From assembly GCA_002633005.1 (NCBI GenBank), contig NMRA01000049.1, positions 1 through 62,000 of the forward strand: a DNA stretch of 62,000 nt. The letters are read 5' to 3'. The stretch comes from Phoronis australis. Taxonomy: Eukaryota; Phoronida; Phoronidae. The translations under genes were made by a program, and so were the position numbers. The notes under the pieces were generated by a model. The model was given only the letters and a program-made list of their open reading frames with translations, did no database searches and was not told the origin of the DNA. Each line of letters begins with the position of its first letter. The stretch's first letter is position 1. This document shows, piece after piece, positions 19,477-31,194 of the stretch.

Positions 19477-22400
19477 CTGGGGAAAGACAAAACTGAGTGT
19501 TATTTCCCAAAAATGCTTTATTTCAAGGAACACGTGTGTGTGTTCCAGCCTTCACAGGTTGATGAGTGTACATCACAAAATATAATTTGTGTATAAACAT
19601 GATCGGAAATGCCTGTATGAGTATCTCAAACGGGCTGTACTGGGAACTATTATTGTTTGCAAGACAGAGAAGTTACGGAAAATGACACTGTTGTATCTGA
19701 TCAAAGTAAAATGACAACGGTTCTTAAAGACTCTATACATCTGACTTTCAGTCTTTGCTTTCCCATAAGAGACATTTTCTGAAGTATTATTTGCATATTT
19801 AACATGACTGATCAAAAAAACCTAAAAGAACGAAGAATGACTATGCTTGATCTGGCGAGATTTCTTTCGCTACCCAGACGCAACGTGACAGTAGATTTAG
19901 TACTTACTAAATACAGTTCACATTGTTGAACGAAATGTGTCAGACAGTAATTCATGCGTGCACCCGGGGGACTCGGGGGGAGGGCTCGAACGAGCCCCCA
20001 TTTGGCGAAGTGGGCGAAAAAGTCCACCTCGGAGAAACAACAAGTCCGAGAAAAACAGACAAAAGTCCACTATAAATAGGCGCGAATGCACAATTCACAG
20101 CTTTGATTATGGTACCCCGTTTTCGTTTGTAAAAGGTCCACATTTTCAAAAATTTGAGCCCCCTATATTCTAGGCTGGGTTTGCATGTAATTCCTCAGAA
20201 AAATCCCATTTGCTACAGTGAACTTTTAAAAGGTTAGAGAAATGAAATGTAAGTTACCCTGACCCTTGCGTAGTCTGATGATCTGTTACAAAAAGTGACT
20301 TAAAATAATGGGCTTACGGTCCACATAAATATTTCTGAAAATAATAAAAATTGAGTTCAACAAACGAAAAAAGCATCTAAGATTATATCCACGACTCTAC
20401 CGTTACCTATTGAAAAATGTGTACCAATTATTTTGTATTCAGTGATGTGCATGACTACAGCTTCATTTGTCAATTACATATATATGCATGGGCGGCGTAA
20501 CACTCAAAAAGTGGTGGGCTAAAGCCCTCTCAGCCCCCCTGTGGTGCACCACCTATGGACCATATGCGGCGTAGCACTGAAAAAACTGTGAAGGCTATAG
20601 CTCCCCTGCCCCCTATGGTGCGCCACCCATGTTTTGAAGTGGGAGTGTCAGGACAAAGTTTTGTGTGAAGTCTTTAACCACTGTCATGACACGGACTATA
20701 GGACTGAGTTTAAGACCCCAGCACATTAAGCTAGTGTCATCGTTTGCTGCATTGATTGCGATATCTCGCGAAATCTAGCAATTTGCAACCTTATTGCGGT
20801 TACGGAACGCAGGCCTGCATTCTGTAAGAGCTGTTTTTTTCTGGAACAGAAAAGTATGACAATCACGTGCGTATCGAGTTCACCAGATAGGTCATTGTCT
20901 GCGTTGAATGAACATTAACGAGGTTTCGGAAACGACTGAACCAACTTGCGTTAAATTCCGTTTTATGAAACTTTATCTATAGTAAAGAGAAAAGGCTATC
21001 TTCATTTGTTACCCACAATGGCACATCAATATTCATCAAAGCTTTCATCCTTCTCCTACGATAAAGTTACAATTATTTGGGTCACACGTTTTGCTCAAAC
21101 GTAATTGATGATAGAAATTTAATAAAGCGAAGCTAGCCTTAAGTTTATTTGTGAGTTTGGTAATCGGTTCCATTTACTCTACTCATTGCAGTAGAACTGG
21201 TCAAAGACAACATTGCATAACAGTATGTCTTGTACTGCTTTATCACTTCATTCTTAACAGACGCAAACGGCGAAGCGTGAAACAACTGAACATGTTCATT
21301 GGTGACTTCAGGTTGAGTTATTAGGTGTCAGGACAAGCTTTGCAGACACGTAATTAGTTCCATTTCAAAGAGTGTTAAAGAGTTAACACAAAACAGAGGT
21401 TTCGTCCTCAATCTATCAAAACATCGTCAAACCTACTTCCTGTCCATTTATCAAAGAGAACCAGCGTCTGGCACGCATGATTCTGTCACTCTCGCCCAAT
21501 TAAAAACGGTTGCGTGAGAAGGACAAATTTGAAAAGTAGTCCATCCATACCCTCGTATTGATCACGCACACACGCACGCATTCATACACTCCCACTCGAC
21601 TCACGATTTTCAAAGGTCAAATGGCGTAATTAGAAACTAATTCCGAACACTTCGGCAAACAAAATTTTGCAGCACTTGCTGGTGATGTGGAAACTTTAGA
21701 GAGTGACTAATCATTTTCATATAAACCTATTCAGGTGAGATGTCATTAATTAGAAAATAGGTATGACTGATTGAAATCCAGGAGTACTTGCGTATTTTTT
21801 TATGTACAATCCGTGTGACGCATAAGTATTGCGGAGTTACAGTACAAAGAGTATTGCAATTTTGTTCAAAATTAACTAATTAAACGGAACTGGCGACTAA
21901 ATCTCAGTTTTCATCAGTTCAAAAAGGGTGCCGACGCTCAGTGGCGTCACAAATCTAGCATCATGAAAAATCGTGAATTTATTATTTATTTGCTATTTCT
22001 TTTCCACTTAGTTGCTAAGTAACATAGCCTTGTTTTTGACACTGACCACGCATTATCGGAGTCTGCTAAAAGTGGAGCTGCAGAAATTGCGACAAATTGA
22101 TTCTAAAATAATTGTTACTCTCCCTAGTTCGTATCAATTTTAGAAAAATCTTAATTGGACTGATTACTCATTTTCTTCTTCTAGGTGACGTAAGTTCATT
22201 TTGACCGTACTTTTTTGAAAATAAATTTTTTTGATTATCTTGTGATTCACCAACAAATGGTCGCCACAGTTACTGTAAACGAACCTCAATTTTATTGCAG
22301 TGAAAATCCGGTCTGTATCTAAAAGATGCCTCAGTTTCAGTCAGTAATATCAGTCGGTCGTTGTGACATTCTTCCATTTTCTAAATACAAGAAATCAAAA

Positions 22401-25400
22401 TAAAGCTTTGTGAAATACAGTTCATAACTTACATGCATTATCCCTTTCAGTGCTATTCTTTTTTTCATTTCTTATTAAATTTAGGATTTTCAATCAAAAA
22501 TTGTACACATACAGTAGCTTCGACTTAGTTTGCAATCAATGCATGTACATGCAGATGTCAATGTTAAATAGATTTTCCATCGTCTAACACAAACGTACAG
22601 TCATTGCTCAAGATATGACGCAAGGTCATTCTTAAATGAATACATGTGTGTGTCGGACTAGTTGAAATTTGTTGTAGCTGAGACATGTCTGGTTAGCGAA
22701 CCCGATTTGTATTGAAGAAGTGAAGTACATTACAACAAGGAATCACGCGTAGCCAAAAGCAGGGAAACTCGGTACGAATTTTAGCCTATTAACCGCGGAG
22801 CTAATGGTTGTGCTATCAGGCCTCCGGTTGCCACCAAATAGAATTCATGATCACCAATCTCACCCTTTTGCCTCCACTTAAAAGGGAACTGTATTTTATT
22901 CTGAAAAATTTGGCATAGCTATCTAAGAGTTGTTTATTAATTTCTCAAATAATTCAACAGCAAAAGGTGAGCTTAAATTCTCTAACGAAACACAAAAAGC
23001 ACCCGCTTGGAGCGCTGCTTCTCGTGACGTTTTTGCTGATTTAAAGCGAGTGTCTTTTCTTAGCGTGCAGTTAAGTGGCGTTTTCTAAATTGTCGGAGTA
23101 AGAAATTTTAGTGTGAAATGTCGGGTAACCAGGGATACCTGTTTGAGCCGAGGCAACACCAAATGATACCCAGTCTTCGTCATCGTCAGACGAAAATAAG
23201 CCTATTTCTTGGATATGACATTCCGAAGTCAGCCAAATAATCGTCGGCTCCATGGGAGGTATTAATTCCCAGTCCATTTGTCACCGACTGTAATTCCACA
23301 TCAGTAGAACAACGATGACTTGTCATATTTAAAAGATAATGCTGTACAATTAGTGCGATTAGAGTCATAAAATTACCACACGCGTATGCTTGCATTAAAT
23401 GGTATTGATTAGTCTTATGATACATGTATAATTGCAACGAGGTGCCAGTTTGTGGTTAATTTGAAGTCATAATGCGTGGACGATTGGATTGGCAACTAGT
23501 GACTGCGAATACACATGTATGATATGAATCACCTGTCACAAATTAAGTAAAACAAAGAACATAAACACAGTAAATGTTTTTGATTCGTGTAATTTGGAAA
23601 GCAATAAATCAGAAGGGGATACTTTCAAAAACAATGTTTAATCCCGTATCCTTGTCAATGAATTCATCTCCTTACGGGCTAGCGACACGTCGTTATAGTG
23701 GAAAATCTACAATAAAATCCAAATGTACAAGGGTCATGAAATGTATGTACCACGATTTTGAAACTAAATATTCTGGCACTTTTAGAGGTAACAAGGAAAA
23801 ATATTGGGAGAAAATCCATTCAAGTCCGAACTTTTTAAGGCAACATATCTTACGTAGTTCCATTTATAGACAATAGAAATTTGATCTAAGATATTCCCTT
23901 CTTAATTTGCATGGTTTCTTGGGTATCGCGCAAGTCATGGGCCTACGTTACCTCACGACTCTTACACAAGGCACCTGACTAAAATTCATAACATGCAAAA
24001 AATACATGCATTGGAGTTTATCATCGGATAAAGGCATTTAACGAAGGGCACCGGTATGTACACCAAAAATCCGAATGCCATAAATGGTCAAAAACGCGAA
24101 TTTAACATTTTTCCTTGCAAAATCACATGTTCGCGACTGCCCGGATTAAGAGTGAAATATTTTAAACGCTCTTGACCTCTGCACTCCAGAAATTTGAGTT
24201 AATATTACCAATAACATTTCTCTTTGTCTGTATTTGAAGTTAAAATTTCACCCTGAACAAGGGAAAGCTTTTAAAATGGCGGGACTTACATGTGCAGATC
24301 CTGAAAAGAAACCTAATAGGGGACCTTTTTACTCAAATGAATCATTCGAGGCACCAACTCCCGTTTATTCCACATAACTTCCATCAAAACTGGCCCACAA
24401 TAAATTTTTCATTTTTGGGAAGCTTACAGATGCCACAACCGTGGCCTTAGACCCTTATGAAACGGAATCAATGAGTTGAATCTCACAATTCAACGTCCCA
24501 ACCTCACCGACCAATCACTTCGGCGGCCTCCATTTTGCTAGAATAGGCTAGTAAACTCCCAAGAATACATTTACTCGTGAAACACGCGCCCTCCAATCGC
24601 CTGATTTAGCGAGGTCTTGCGAGATCTTGTTTTTATTATATAACGTAGTCCCATGTGACTCAACGATTTTCCGGCCTAAATTTTCGACCCATTTTCAGAA
24701 TTTGTTTACTCTCTAATGTTATATTTTTCTACCACGTTATCTTTACCATGAGTTCTCTTATGCTTATACCATTTTCTACCAATTTATCTGGAAACTTAGC
24801 CATTTCAAGAAAAAACTAGTATCCAAGTCCTTGCATTTTACTCTCGATCTGTATTAAAGATAAAAGTTGAAAGAGTAGCGGAAACAACATAGCTAAAAAC
24901 AGGACAACCAGTAATCGCAAAAAGACCACAAGTGCACTGAAAATTTAAGGAACTTAGACTAGTCCCTTTTGAGATTGCTTCAAGCAACCGGTCACGACAA
25001 CGATGCACTCCTTCCTACGCAACGCTGTCATGTGACCAAAATACCTGGACCAATGCCTTACATATATGGAAGGTATAAACTATCAACGGTTATGTTACAG
25101 CAAGGCGTAGCCACTAGATACATGTAGCATCCATACCATGTTTTGAAGAAAAAATAGAAAACTAGACACGTGGTCACACGTCATGATAATTTTTTGAACT
25201 TAAGTTACAGCTCCCCTTAGAGAGCTGAATTTGTTTAATGACAGTTTCTAAGCATGACTTTTTGTTCAAAATCTCAACGAAGGAGAGTAATTGTTTTGAC
25301 AACGGCAGTTGGAGATTAAAGATTTTCGGTGGGGTAGCTTAGGAAAAATGTTGATTTTGATATCGCAATGGACCAAAGGACAGAGTCATGCTCAACAGTA

Positions 25401-28400
25401 TACATGTAGTTGTTGGTGCTACTGTATACGCGTATGGTAAGTCACAGTGGACACATTTTGTGGGTATTAATTCTTTATATGGGTAGAGGGCCGGAGTATT
25501 AATTGACTTTGTACTCTCGTTAATTTGTCTGTTGATTCCCACCCTAGCCCAAAGTGGACACAAATCTTTATTTATCCCCGCATGTACATGTATTTCAAAC
25601 CCATTTTCAAACTTGTTCCGAATCCATGTCGCCATAAAATTAGCCAATAGGAATCGATTTTTACCCAGTAGTGTTTACGCTGATTTTATTTATAAGGGTT
25701 TAAATTCGAAAATAAAATAATTAATGGGGGCGCAGAATCAAATAAACACCCCCATATAAAATCGACTCCTGTTGTTTCATGTTACTGAGGCATAAACTCG
25801 GAATTGTGTTTCTGGACTAGGTTGGGGATTTGTGAAGCACCAACGCAAAACTTCGTCGGGAGCAAATTCGAATTATTGGGCATAAATAAATTCCCGGCGG
25901 AATTACACCGTAAGTCCAATCTGACCTGCCATACACTAGACTCCATGTACTACATGTACCTGGATTTGAGGGACTTTTCAGGTGGGACCATTTCACAAAA
26001 GCCTCTTGAAGGATCCATTTTCTTGTTTTCACAACATTTTTATTAGGAATTTGTCAACGCCAGTCACCTTTGACTGCGTTCAACATCCATATATTTTCCT
26101 AACATCATTACCTTGACATGGCAAAGTATTCGTGGGACTTTTTCTTTTAACGATGTGCATGTCAGACTAACCAGCTGTATACACATTACAAGCCAAAAGT
26201 ATTAAGACAATACATCCCAGAATTTCCCGTTATGGCGACATTATGGAAGTCAAATTCTCTGTCAACTTAAAGGGGATTATCAGGAAAGATAATTAATTGT
26301 TACAACTGGTCATTTTGCAGTACTAACCATCATAACAAGGGAACGGCATTTTGTCTGTTTACTTTGTTTTGCATTTTACAACGCACAAGTTTCGTACGTG
26401 TTTGATGCGATCTTGATGCGTCGTGACGGGTTCCGTTTGATCGCTTTACAATCGCTTCTCCCAACAATCTCTACAGATTCTATGCTTCCAAAGTACCGCA
26501 TACGCCAAACTCTACAATCGTATCTATTAATGAGTAAAAAATAACCTTGTGCAGTAATTGAACTGTCGTCAACGACTGATTTCAATCTCCGAGAAATTAA
26601 TTAAAGGCATTGCTTTCCAATATTAGCCATTTTAAAACAAAGCGGTTAAGTTTAACAAAAAATTGTCGGACTATTTTTAGGGCATCATTTGTGCTCCTGA
26701 CAGCAATCAATAACTTATAATAGAATTGTTTAAGTTAATGCCAAAGGTCAAATTAATTGTTGTCTTTCTAAGCAGTAACAATTTTTATCTCTTTAATGTG
26801 AGACCGGCTATTGGGTTCACGTTTGGGTATTATCATCGAAAGCTAGATAGATTAGGATTTCTGCAAAAGAATATACAGAATACTTTCAATCTTTGAAATC
26901 CCACGCATAACAACGCAAATGGTCTCCAACCGCGCCAATTGCAGTCACTTAAACAGTACACGTCAAATCTACGATCGTAGTTGGTGACAGATGCCATTTA
27001 TTGAAATAATGAAGACGTCAACATTTTCAACAATGCGTTGAAGTTCAAGATATCTCTATTTGCACAAAGCTAGTACGGCACCTTAAAGGGAAATAATTGA
27101 TTTCACGCTCGATTGTTGTTGGACAGACCTCTTGAACTTTGGCCAGAGCTATTCACGTAAAACAACAGAGCCCGTTGGCTTTCAATAATTTTCTTACAAA
27201 TCGCCAATTCTCAGCGTTGTTCATCAAACATTCACCGAAATCAAGGCAGATGACTTTGTATTTAAATACGCTTAAAATGCTGACGTTTACAGAACGGAGT
27301 TTTTCTTCGCAAGCAGAGCATTTGGCTAGCCCCGCACTATTTCCAGATTCCATCCCGCGCTGAGGCTGATCTCAGAAAATTAATCTTCTCGACAATCAAA
27401 TTCCTTTTCAACCATAAAACATTTGATTTTCTTAAAATTCTCTGAAGCACAAATTATATGTTTTGCGTAAATAAACATTTTCTGCATAAGAACGCTCTGA
27501 TTCCAGTTTAAACCAAAGCACTTGTTCGATGAAGCAGTGCCGAGTTACCACTTAGGTCAACAAGGGCCACAACTCAAGGCTCCAGTACATGTTACGATTA
27601 GGGACCCCAGTTCGTAGCCACAACCAAGCCTTGAAACTTGAGAAAAGGTTGGCATTAAGGAAACCTCAAATTACTTGTTTTTTTAGAGTTCTTTTTGCTT
27701 AGAGCCCGAAAACATTTAACCCGTCGTTGTCATCACAGAATAGACCAGCCCGTAGCCACCATTGCGCGGGGGGTGGTTCGAATTTCTAGAACGGTGGACC
27801 TTTGATATTTTGCAAACGTCGACACTGTAGAGTTCTCGGTAAGGCAATTGACACAGCTTAATTAGGGGGCTCTCAGCTCTACGTTCCTAAGATAAGACGA
27901 AATTTGAAAATAGCAAAAATCAGGATGCCGTAACCGTTGCTCTCAAAGAACGTAAGTCAAAGTCGGATGTAATATAGCCCAGAAAGTATCGCGAGCCGTA
28001 CCAGTGAAAGTGTCACGCGTAATAATGACCGAGACTTCCCTCGTAGTTTACGATCGAAATCGTTATATCGAATAAGAAATTGATTTGTGAGCTCTGAAGC
28101 AGTTGTGCGCTCGTAATTTTACACTCATATTTTTCGCTCATAGTTTTACGTTCGTGATTTTACACATTTTATTTTTCACATGTTAAGAAATATTCAGAAG
28201 GTAAAATCTTTGATGCAAAGTATAAACATGACAAAGGTTTGAAATATCAAAGACTGACTGAAGTGTTTTCACTTGCTGCCCTAACCATCCCAGGCACTTG
28301 AATGTTGTCCGTTTTAGTACGCATTGATGTGCCAAAATGTATATCTAGCAGGTTGTCTGACAATGCATTTATTTGATTTGTTAAAAAACATGCTTGTTCC

Positions 28401-31194
28401 TTTATTTGGGCAAAGTTTCATTCTTTTACTCTTAACAGTAGGAGGAGGCAGTGTGGCCTAGTGTGATAAGTGACCGCTTTCCTTTAATCGAGGTCGAGTG
28501 GGTCGTGGGTTCGAGTCCCACTGGGTCACACCGCTAAACGTTTGAGTCAGGTTTCTAACAACTTGGATCCATTTTAACTATAAGAATAAGGCATAAAAAT
28601 GGTTACAGGTGGTCACTTGCATGGTCTGCGCACGTCTGATACAACGTGTATCAGACCGCCTGCAATTATTGTTTTCGTTATTGACAGTCTTTATTCCGTT
28701 TCGTTCATATGTTCGCAATAAAATTCTACAGTCAACGGAGCATTGATGAAGTAACTGACCAAGAGACATGATTTAAAGGTATACGATATTTCGAAACATA
28801 CTTGTTTCATTCTCAAGTGGAAATAAAATGACGCAGTAATCCCACCACAGAGCATAAGCTGGAGACGTATACAGTGGGACAGGGCAGATGTGAAATACTG
28901 CAAAGAATGGCACATGAAGAAGGATAACAATACGTGCAGACGACATTGCATAAAACATTAGTTCAAAACCGTTTTAGGGGGTTATGTAGTATATTTTTTG
29001 AATATTGTTGGTAATTCACTCACTCTTCATTCAAGACATTTGACTAACAAACCATTTTCATAACAAAAACAATATCAACTGCAAGGTAATCAATGTTTTA
29101 ATAACTATTCAACTCTTGCAAACCCTTAAAATAGTTACTAAATGGACACAAATAAAAACAACTTTATTCATGTCAGTTTTGACTCATTAGCAGACCTTCA
29201 GAGTGAATGAACTGTCGGAATTCTGCTTTCGGAATTGTGAACGTTCGAAGTAAGGAACTTTCGAAGGTAATCTTCGAAGTAGTAAACCTTCAGTGTAGTG
29301 ACCTTCCGCGAACTGAACCCTCGGAATAGTGACATGTAACCTTGGAAACATTCTCAATGAAGTTTGTTGCTCGTATGAAATATGCGAGGCAATGCACCAT
29401 TGACAGCAGTTGTAGAACGAGTAGATGCAACATTTTTGTTGCTGTTGTCCATCTATATCCTAGCGTTAACGGAAAGGCTGGGGCTGGACCTTTTCCGCTG
29501 GGGGTTGATCGAACCCTCCGAATTCCGCCTGGCTACCGGCCTGATAGACCTTCTGAATTTCTGGTGAATCCGCATGTACTCTATGGTTTCAATTGGTAGT
29601 ATTTTATAAATGAGGACGAACTTAGCTTTTATCGGCGCAGCTGTGAGCGACATACATGTATCCGCAGTCAGACAAACTGTCATCTAACGTTCAGGTCAGT
29701 ATCCCATGGCGATTACAAACAAGCGATTCAAATTTATATCTATAGTATCAAAACACTTTCTAATTCCATATAACAATCCTCTCTTCATGAATGTGTGGTC
29801 TGTCTGCGTGAAATCCTGGCATTAAATTAATCAAAACTGATTGAACACGATAAAATGTGTTCACTTAGCGTTTTCTGCACAACAACCAAAGTGGAAAAAA
29901 TCACCCCTTGGTTTATTACTGAACGAGTCGTGGAAGTTTCTTATATCCAATCCAATTTTAGACTCTCTGCCTAATCACGATGCGGGTCAATTGTAATCCA
30001 GTCAAATACTTCACAATTTCACCAATAGAAGTACAAGAAATTCGACGTAATCTAAGAATATTACGTCATCTCCCATATGTAACAGATCATAATTGGCATC
30101 TGTTTTCTGAAGTACACATCCACTTACAATATTATCCTCAGCACATACATGTAATCTGCACGGAGCGTATCGTGTCATGTTATGAATGAAATAAATTACT
30201 ACATTTTGAACAATCAAAGTGAGCGTACATGAATCGTGATAAAATTAGAAAAAAAATAGTGGAAAAAGGTAAACAGGTACTCTAGAAAGGTTACCGGGAC
30301 TACCTTTACTAAAACCAAAGTATTACCATGAATTGTGACTAGGGTCTTCAAGTTCCCCCTACATACGGCGCTGAATTCACTACTTTCGGGTCAAAATGGC
30401 AGGAACAGCCCCCTACTCGTCGGAAACAGAAAACACACAGCCTCTGAGTACGTGAAGTACTTTACCTACCTTAATTTCACTGTTCCAATTCTTTGAGTTC
30501 AAAGGTATACATGGACAACAACATTTTAAGAAAAGTGCTGTCAAAGCGGAAGTCGGGAAAAATAGTGGCCTACAATGATTTCTAGCGAATTTTGACATGG
30601 ATGGAGCCCACCTTTCATGCGAAAAAGCTCAATTCTATGAAAGCGAGAGAGAGGGAGGTTGTTGTTCCAACTGGAGAACACCGTGACAGAGGAATTAGCT
30701 GTGACTCTGAGGAAAAGCCGGCGAAACGGTATAGCCCGGGCGGGAACTTCACAGAATCCACGATGCTTTTACCTACTGAAGAACGACCGCGTGAAAACGT
30801 GAAAACGTGTTCAAAAATCTGTTCCGTAAAACATTTGCACTTATGTTTATTGATAAAACATTAGGCAAAACGACCTTAGAATCGTCAGTTTTGGAATTAA
30901 AGCTAGATTCTAGATTTTTTCCAAGACTTTGCCTGCAACAAATAGACCGCGATAAAAATTTATAAACATATTTCCTCTGAACAAGTGCAACGGCAGCTTT
31001 AACACTATGTCCGTGATAAACCCCAAGCACCCGCAACTAATAATTCGATAAATTGTAATTCAATCAAAAATAACATGAAGTGATAATAGCTATTATTCGT
31101 ATTTACCTTGCATACCGTCAGAACTGAACTGTGCGCCTGACACCTGGTAAACGAGAACCAACGTTGACAGAAATAGTACACTGGGTTCCTTCAT
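18638..31194 (-). CDS. W[MI]YxVGL-amide neuropeptide precursor (exons 31194-31107 + 19476-18638)
   Basis: Predicted secreted 308-residue prohormone that would be cut into amidated neuropeptides. Exon 1 encodes a 21-residue signal peptide (hydrophobic core VLFLSTLVLVYQV, cut after SGA) and ends CAAG|GTAAAT in phase 1. Exon 2 opens after TTTTGTCTTTCCCCAG with GC, restoring a Gly codon, so the phases match. Seven intact units have the form W-[MI]-Y-[RKH]-V-G-L-G-K-R, where Gly gives the C-terminal amide and KR the cleavage site. They fall at precursor residues 58-71, 141-153, 201-214, 223-235, 243-256, 264-276 and 283-295. Two more units are decayed: SWQYGLGKP (about 122-130) and SWTHQVRRGK (about 182-191). 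Spacers are acidic, as usual in such precursors. I do not recognise the family; the GL-amide end suggests allatostatin-A/buccalin, with Phe replaced by Val. Confidence 0.9.
20487..20632 (-). repeat. two adjacent GGGCGG foldback elements
   Basis: Two 72-74 bp units side by side (20487-20558 and 20559-20632), both reversed relative to the copies at 1193 and 2491. Each runs from GGCGGCGTA or GCGGCGTAGCACTGA, through AAAAA and GGGCT/AGCCC cores, to GGTGCACCACCTATGG or GGTGCGCCACCCATG. Adjacent pairs also occur at 1149-1266, which suggests local duplication or preferred insertion. Confidence 0.7.
28445..28670 (+). repeat. tRNA-derived SINE, full copy
   Basis: Head with A box (GTGTGGCCTAGTG) and B box (GGGTTCGAGTCCC), then GTCAGGTTTCTAACAACTTG, GAATAAGGCATAAAA, and the tail hairpin CACGTCTGATACAACGTGTA followed by TCAGACCGCCTGCAAT. 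Same family as 17866-18098 (-), 45300-45502 (-) and the half copy at 5060-5182 (+). Confidence 0.75.
29205..29345 (+). repeat. degenerate minisatellite, unit about 20-22 bp
   Basis: Successive imperfect units such as GGAATTGTGAACGTTCGAAG, TAAGGAACTTTCGAAG, TAATCTTCGAAG, TAGTAAACCTTCAG, TGTAGTGACCTTC and ATAGTGACATGTAACCTT. Related TCCGAATTCCG-type sequence continues weakly to about 29570. Confidence 0.5.
31107..31194 (-). CDS. neuropeptide precursor exon 1 (signal peptide)
   Basis: 88 coding bases. The start codon reads from 31194 and yields a basic start (MKEP), a hydrophobic stretch of about 13 residues, then a small-residue cleavage site SGA before QFSSDGMQ. The donor is CAAG|GTAAAT at 31107/31106. 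The phase-1 end matches the phase-1 opening of exon 2 11.6 kb away. This is the only signal-peptide exon with a matching phase that I found upstream. An unseen middle exon of length divisible by three is possible. Confidence 0.78.

Larger units (their letters stand above)
19477..31106 (-). other. 11.6-kb intron of the neuropeptide gene
   Basis: Contains two foldback units (20487-20632), a SINE on the opposite strand (28445-28670), a minisatellite (29205-29345) and many scattered TACATGTA copies (for example near 23420, 25118, 25401, 25585, 25950, 29654, 30145). Open frames, including 100- and 102-codon ones near 23574 and 25647, show no recognisable family. I found no further exon that improves the precursor. 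Confidence 0.5.

Noticed and set aside
19477-19510. In-frame ATG extending neuropeptide exon 2 upstream (MGNNTQFCLSP)
   Set aside because: A clean acceptor (TTTTGTCTTTCCCCAG) interrupts it, it has no signal peptide, and exon 1 at 31194 matches the phase.
24500-24560. Possible - strand start exon (MEAAEVIG) with a GTGAGG donor
   Set aside because: Only eight codons, with no matching downstream exon found.
28445-28530. Functional tRNA gene
   Set aside because: The tRNA-like head is shared with three other copies that all carry the same non-tRNA tail, so it is a SINE.
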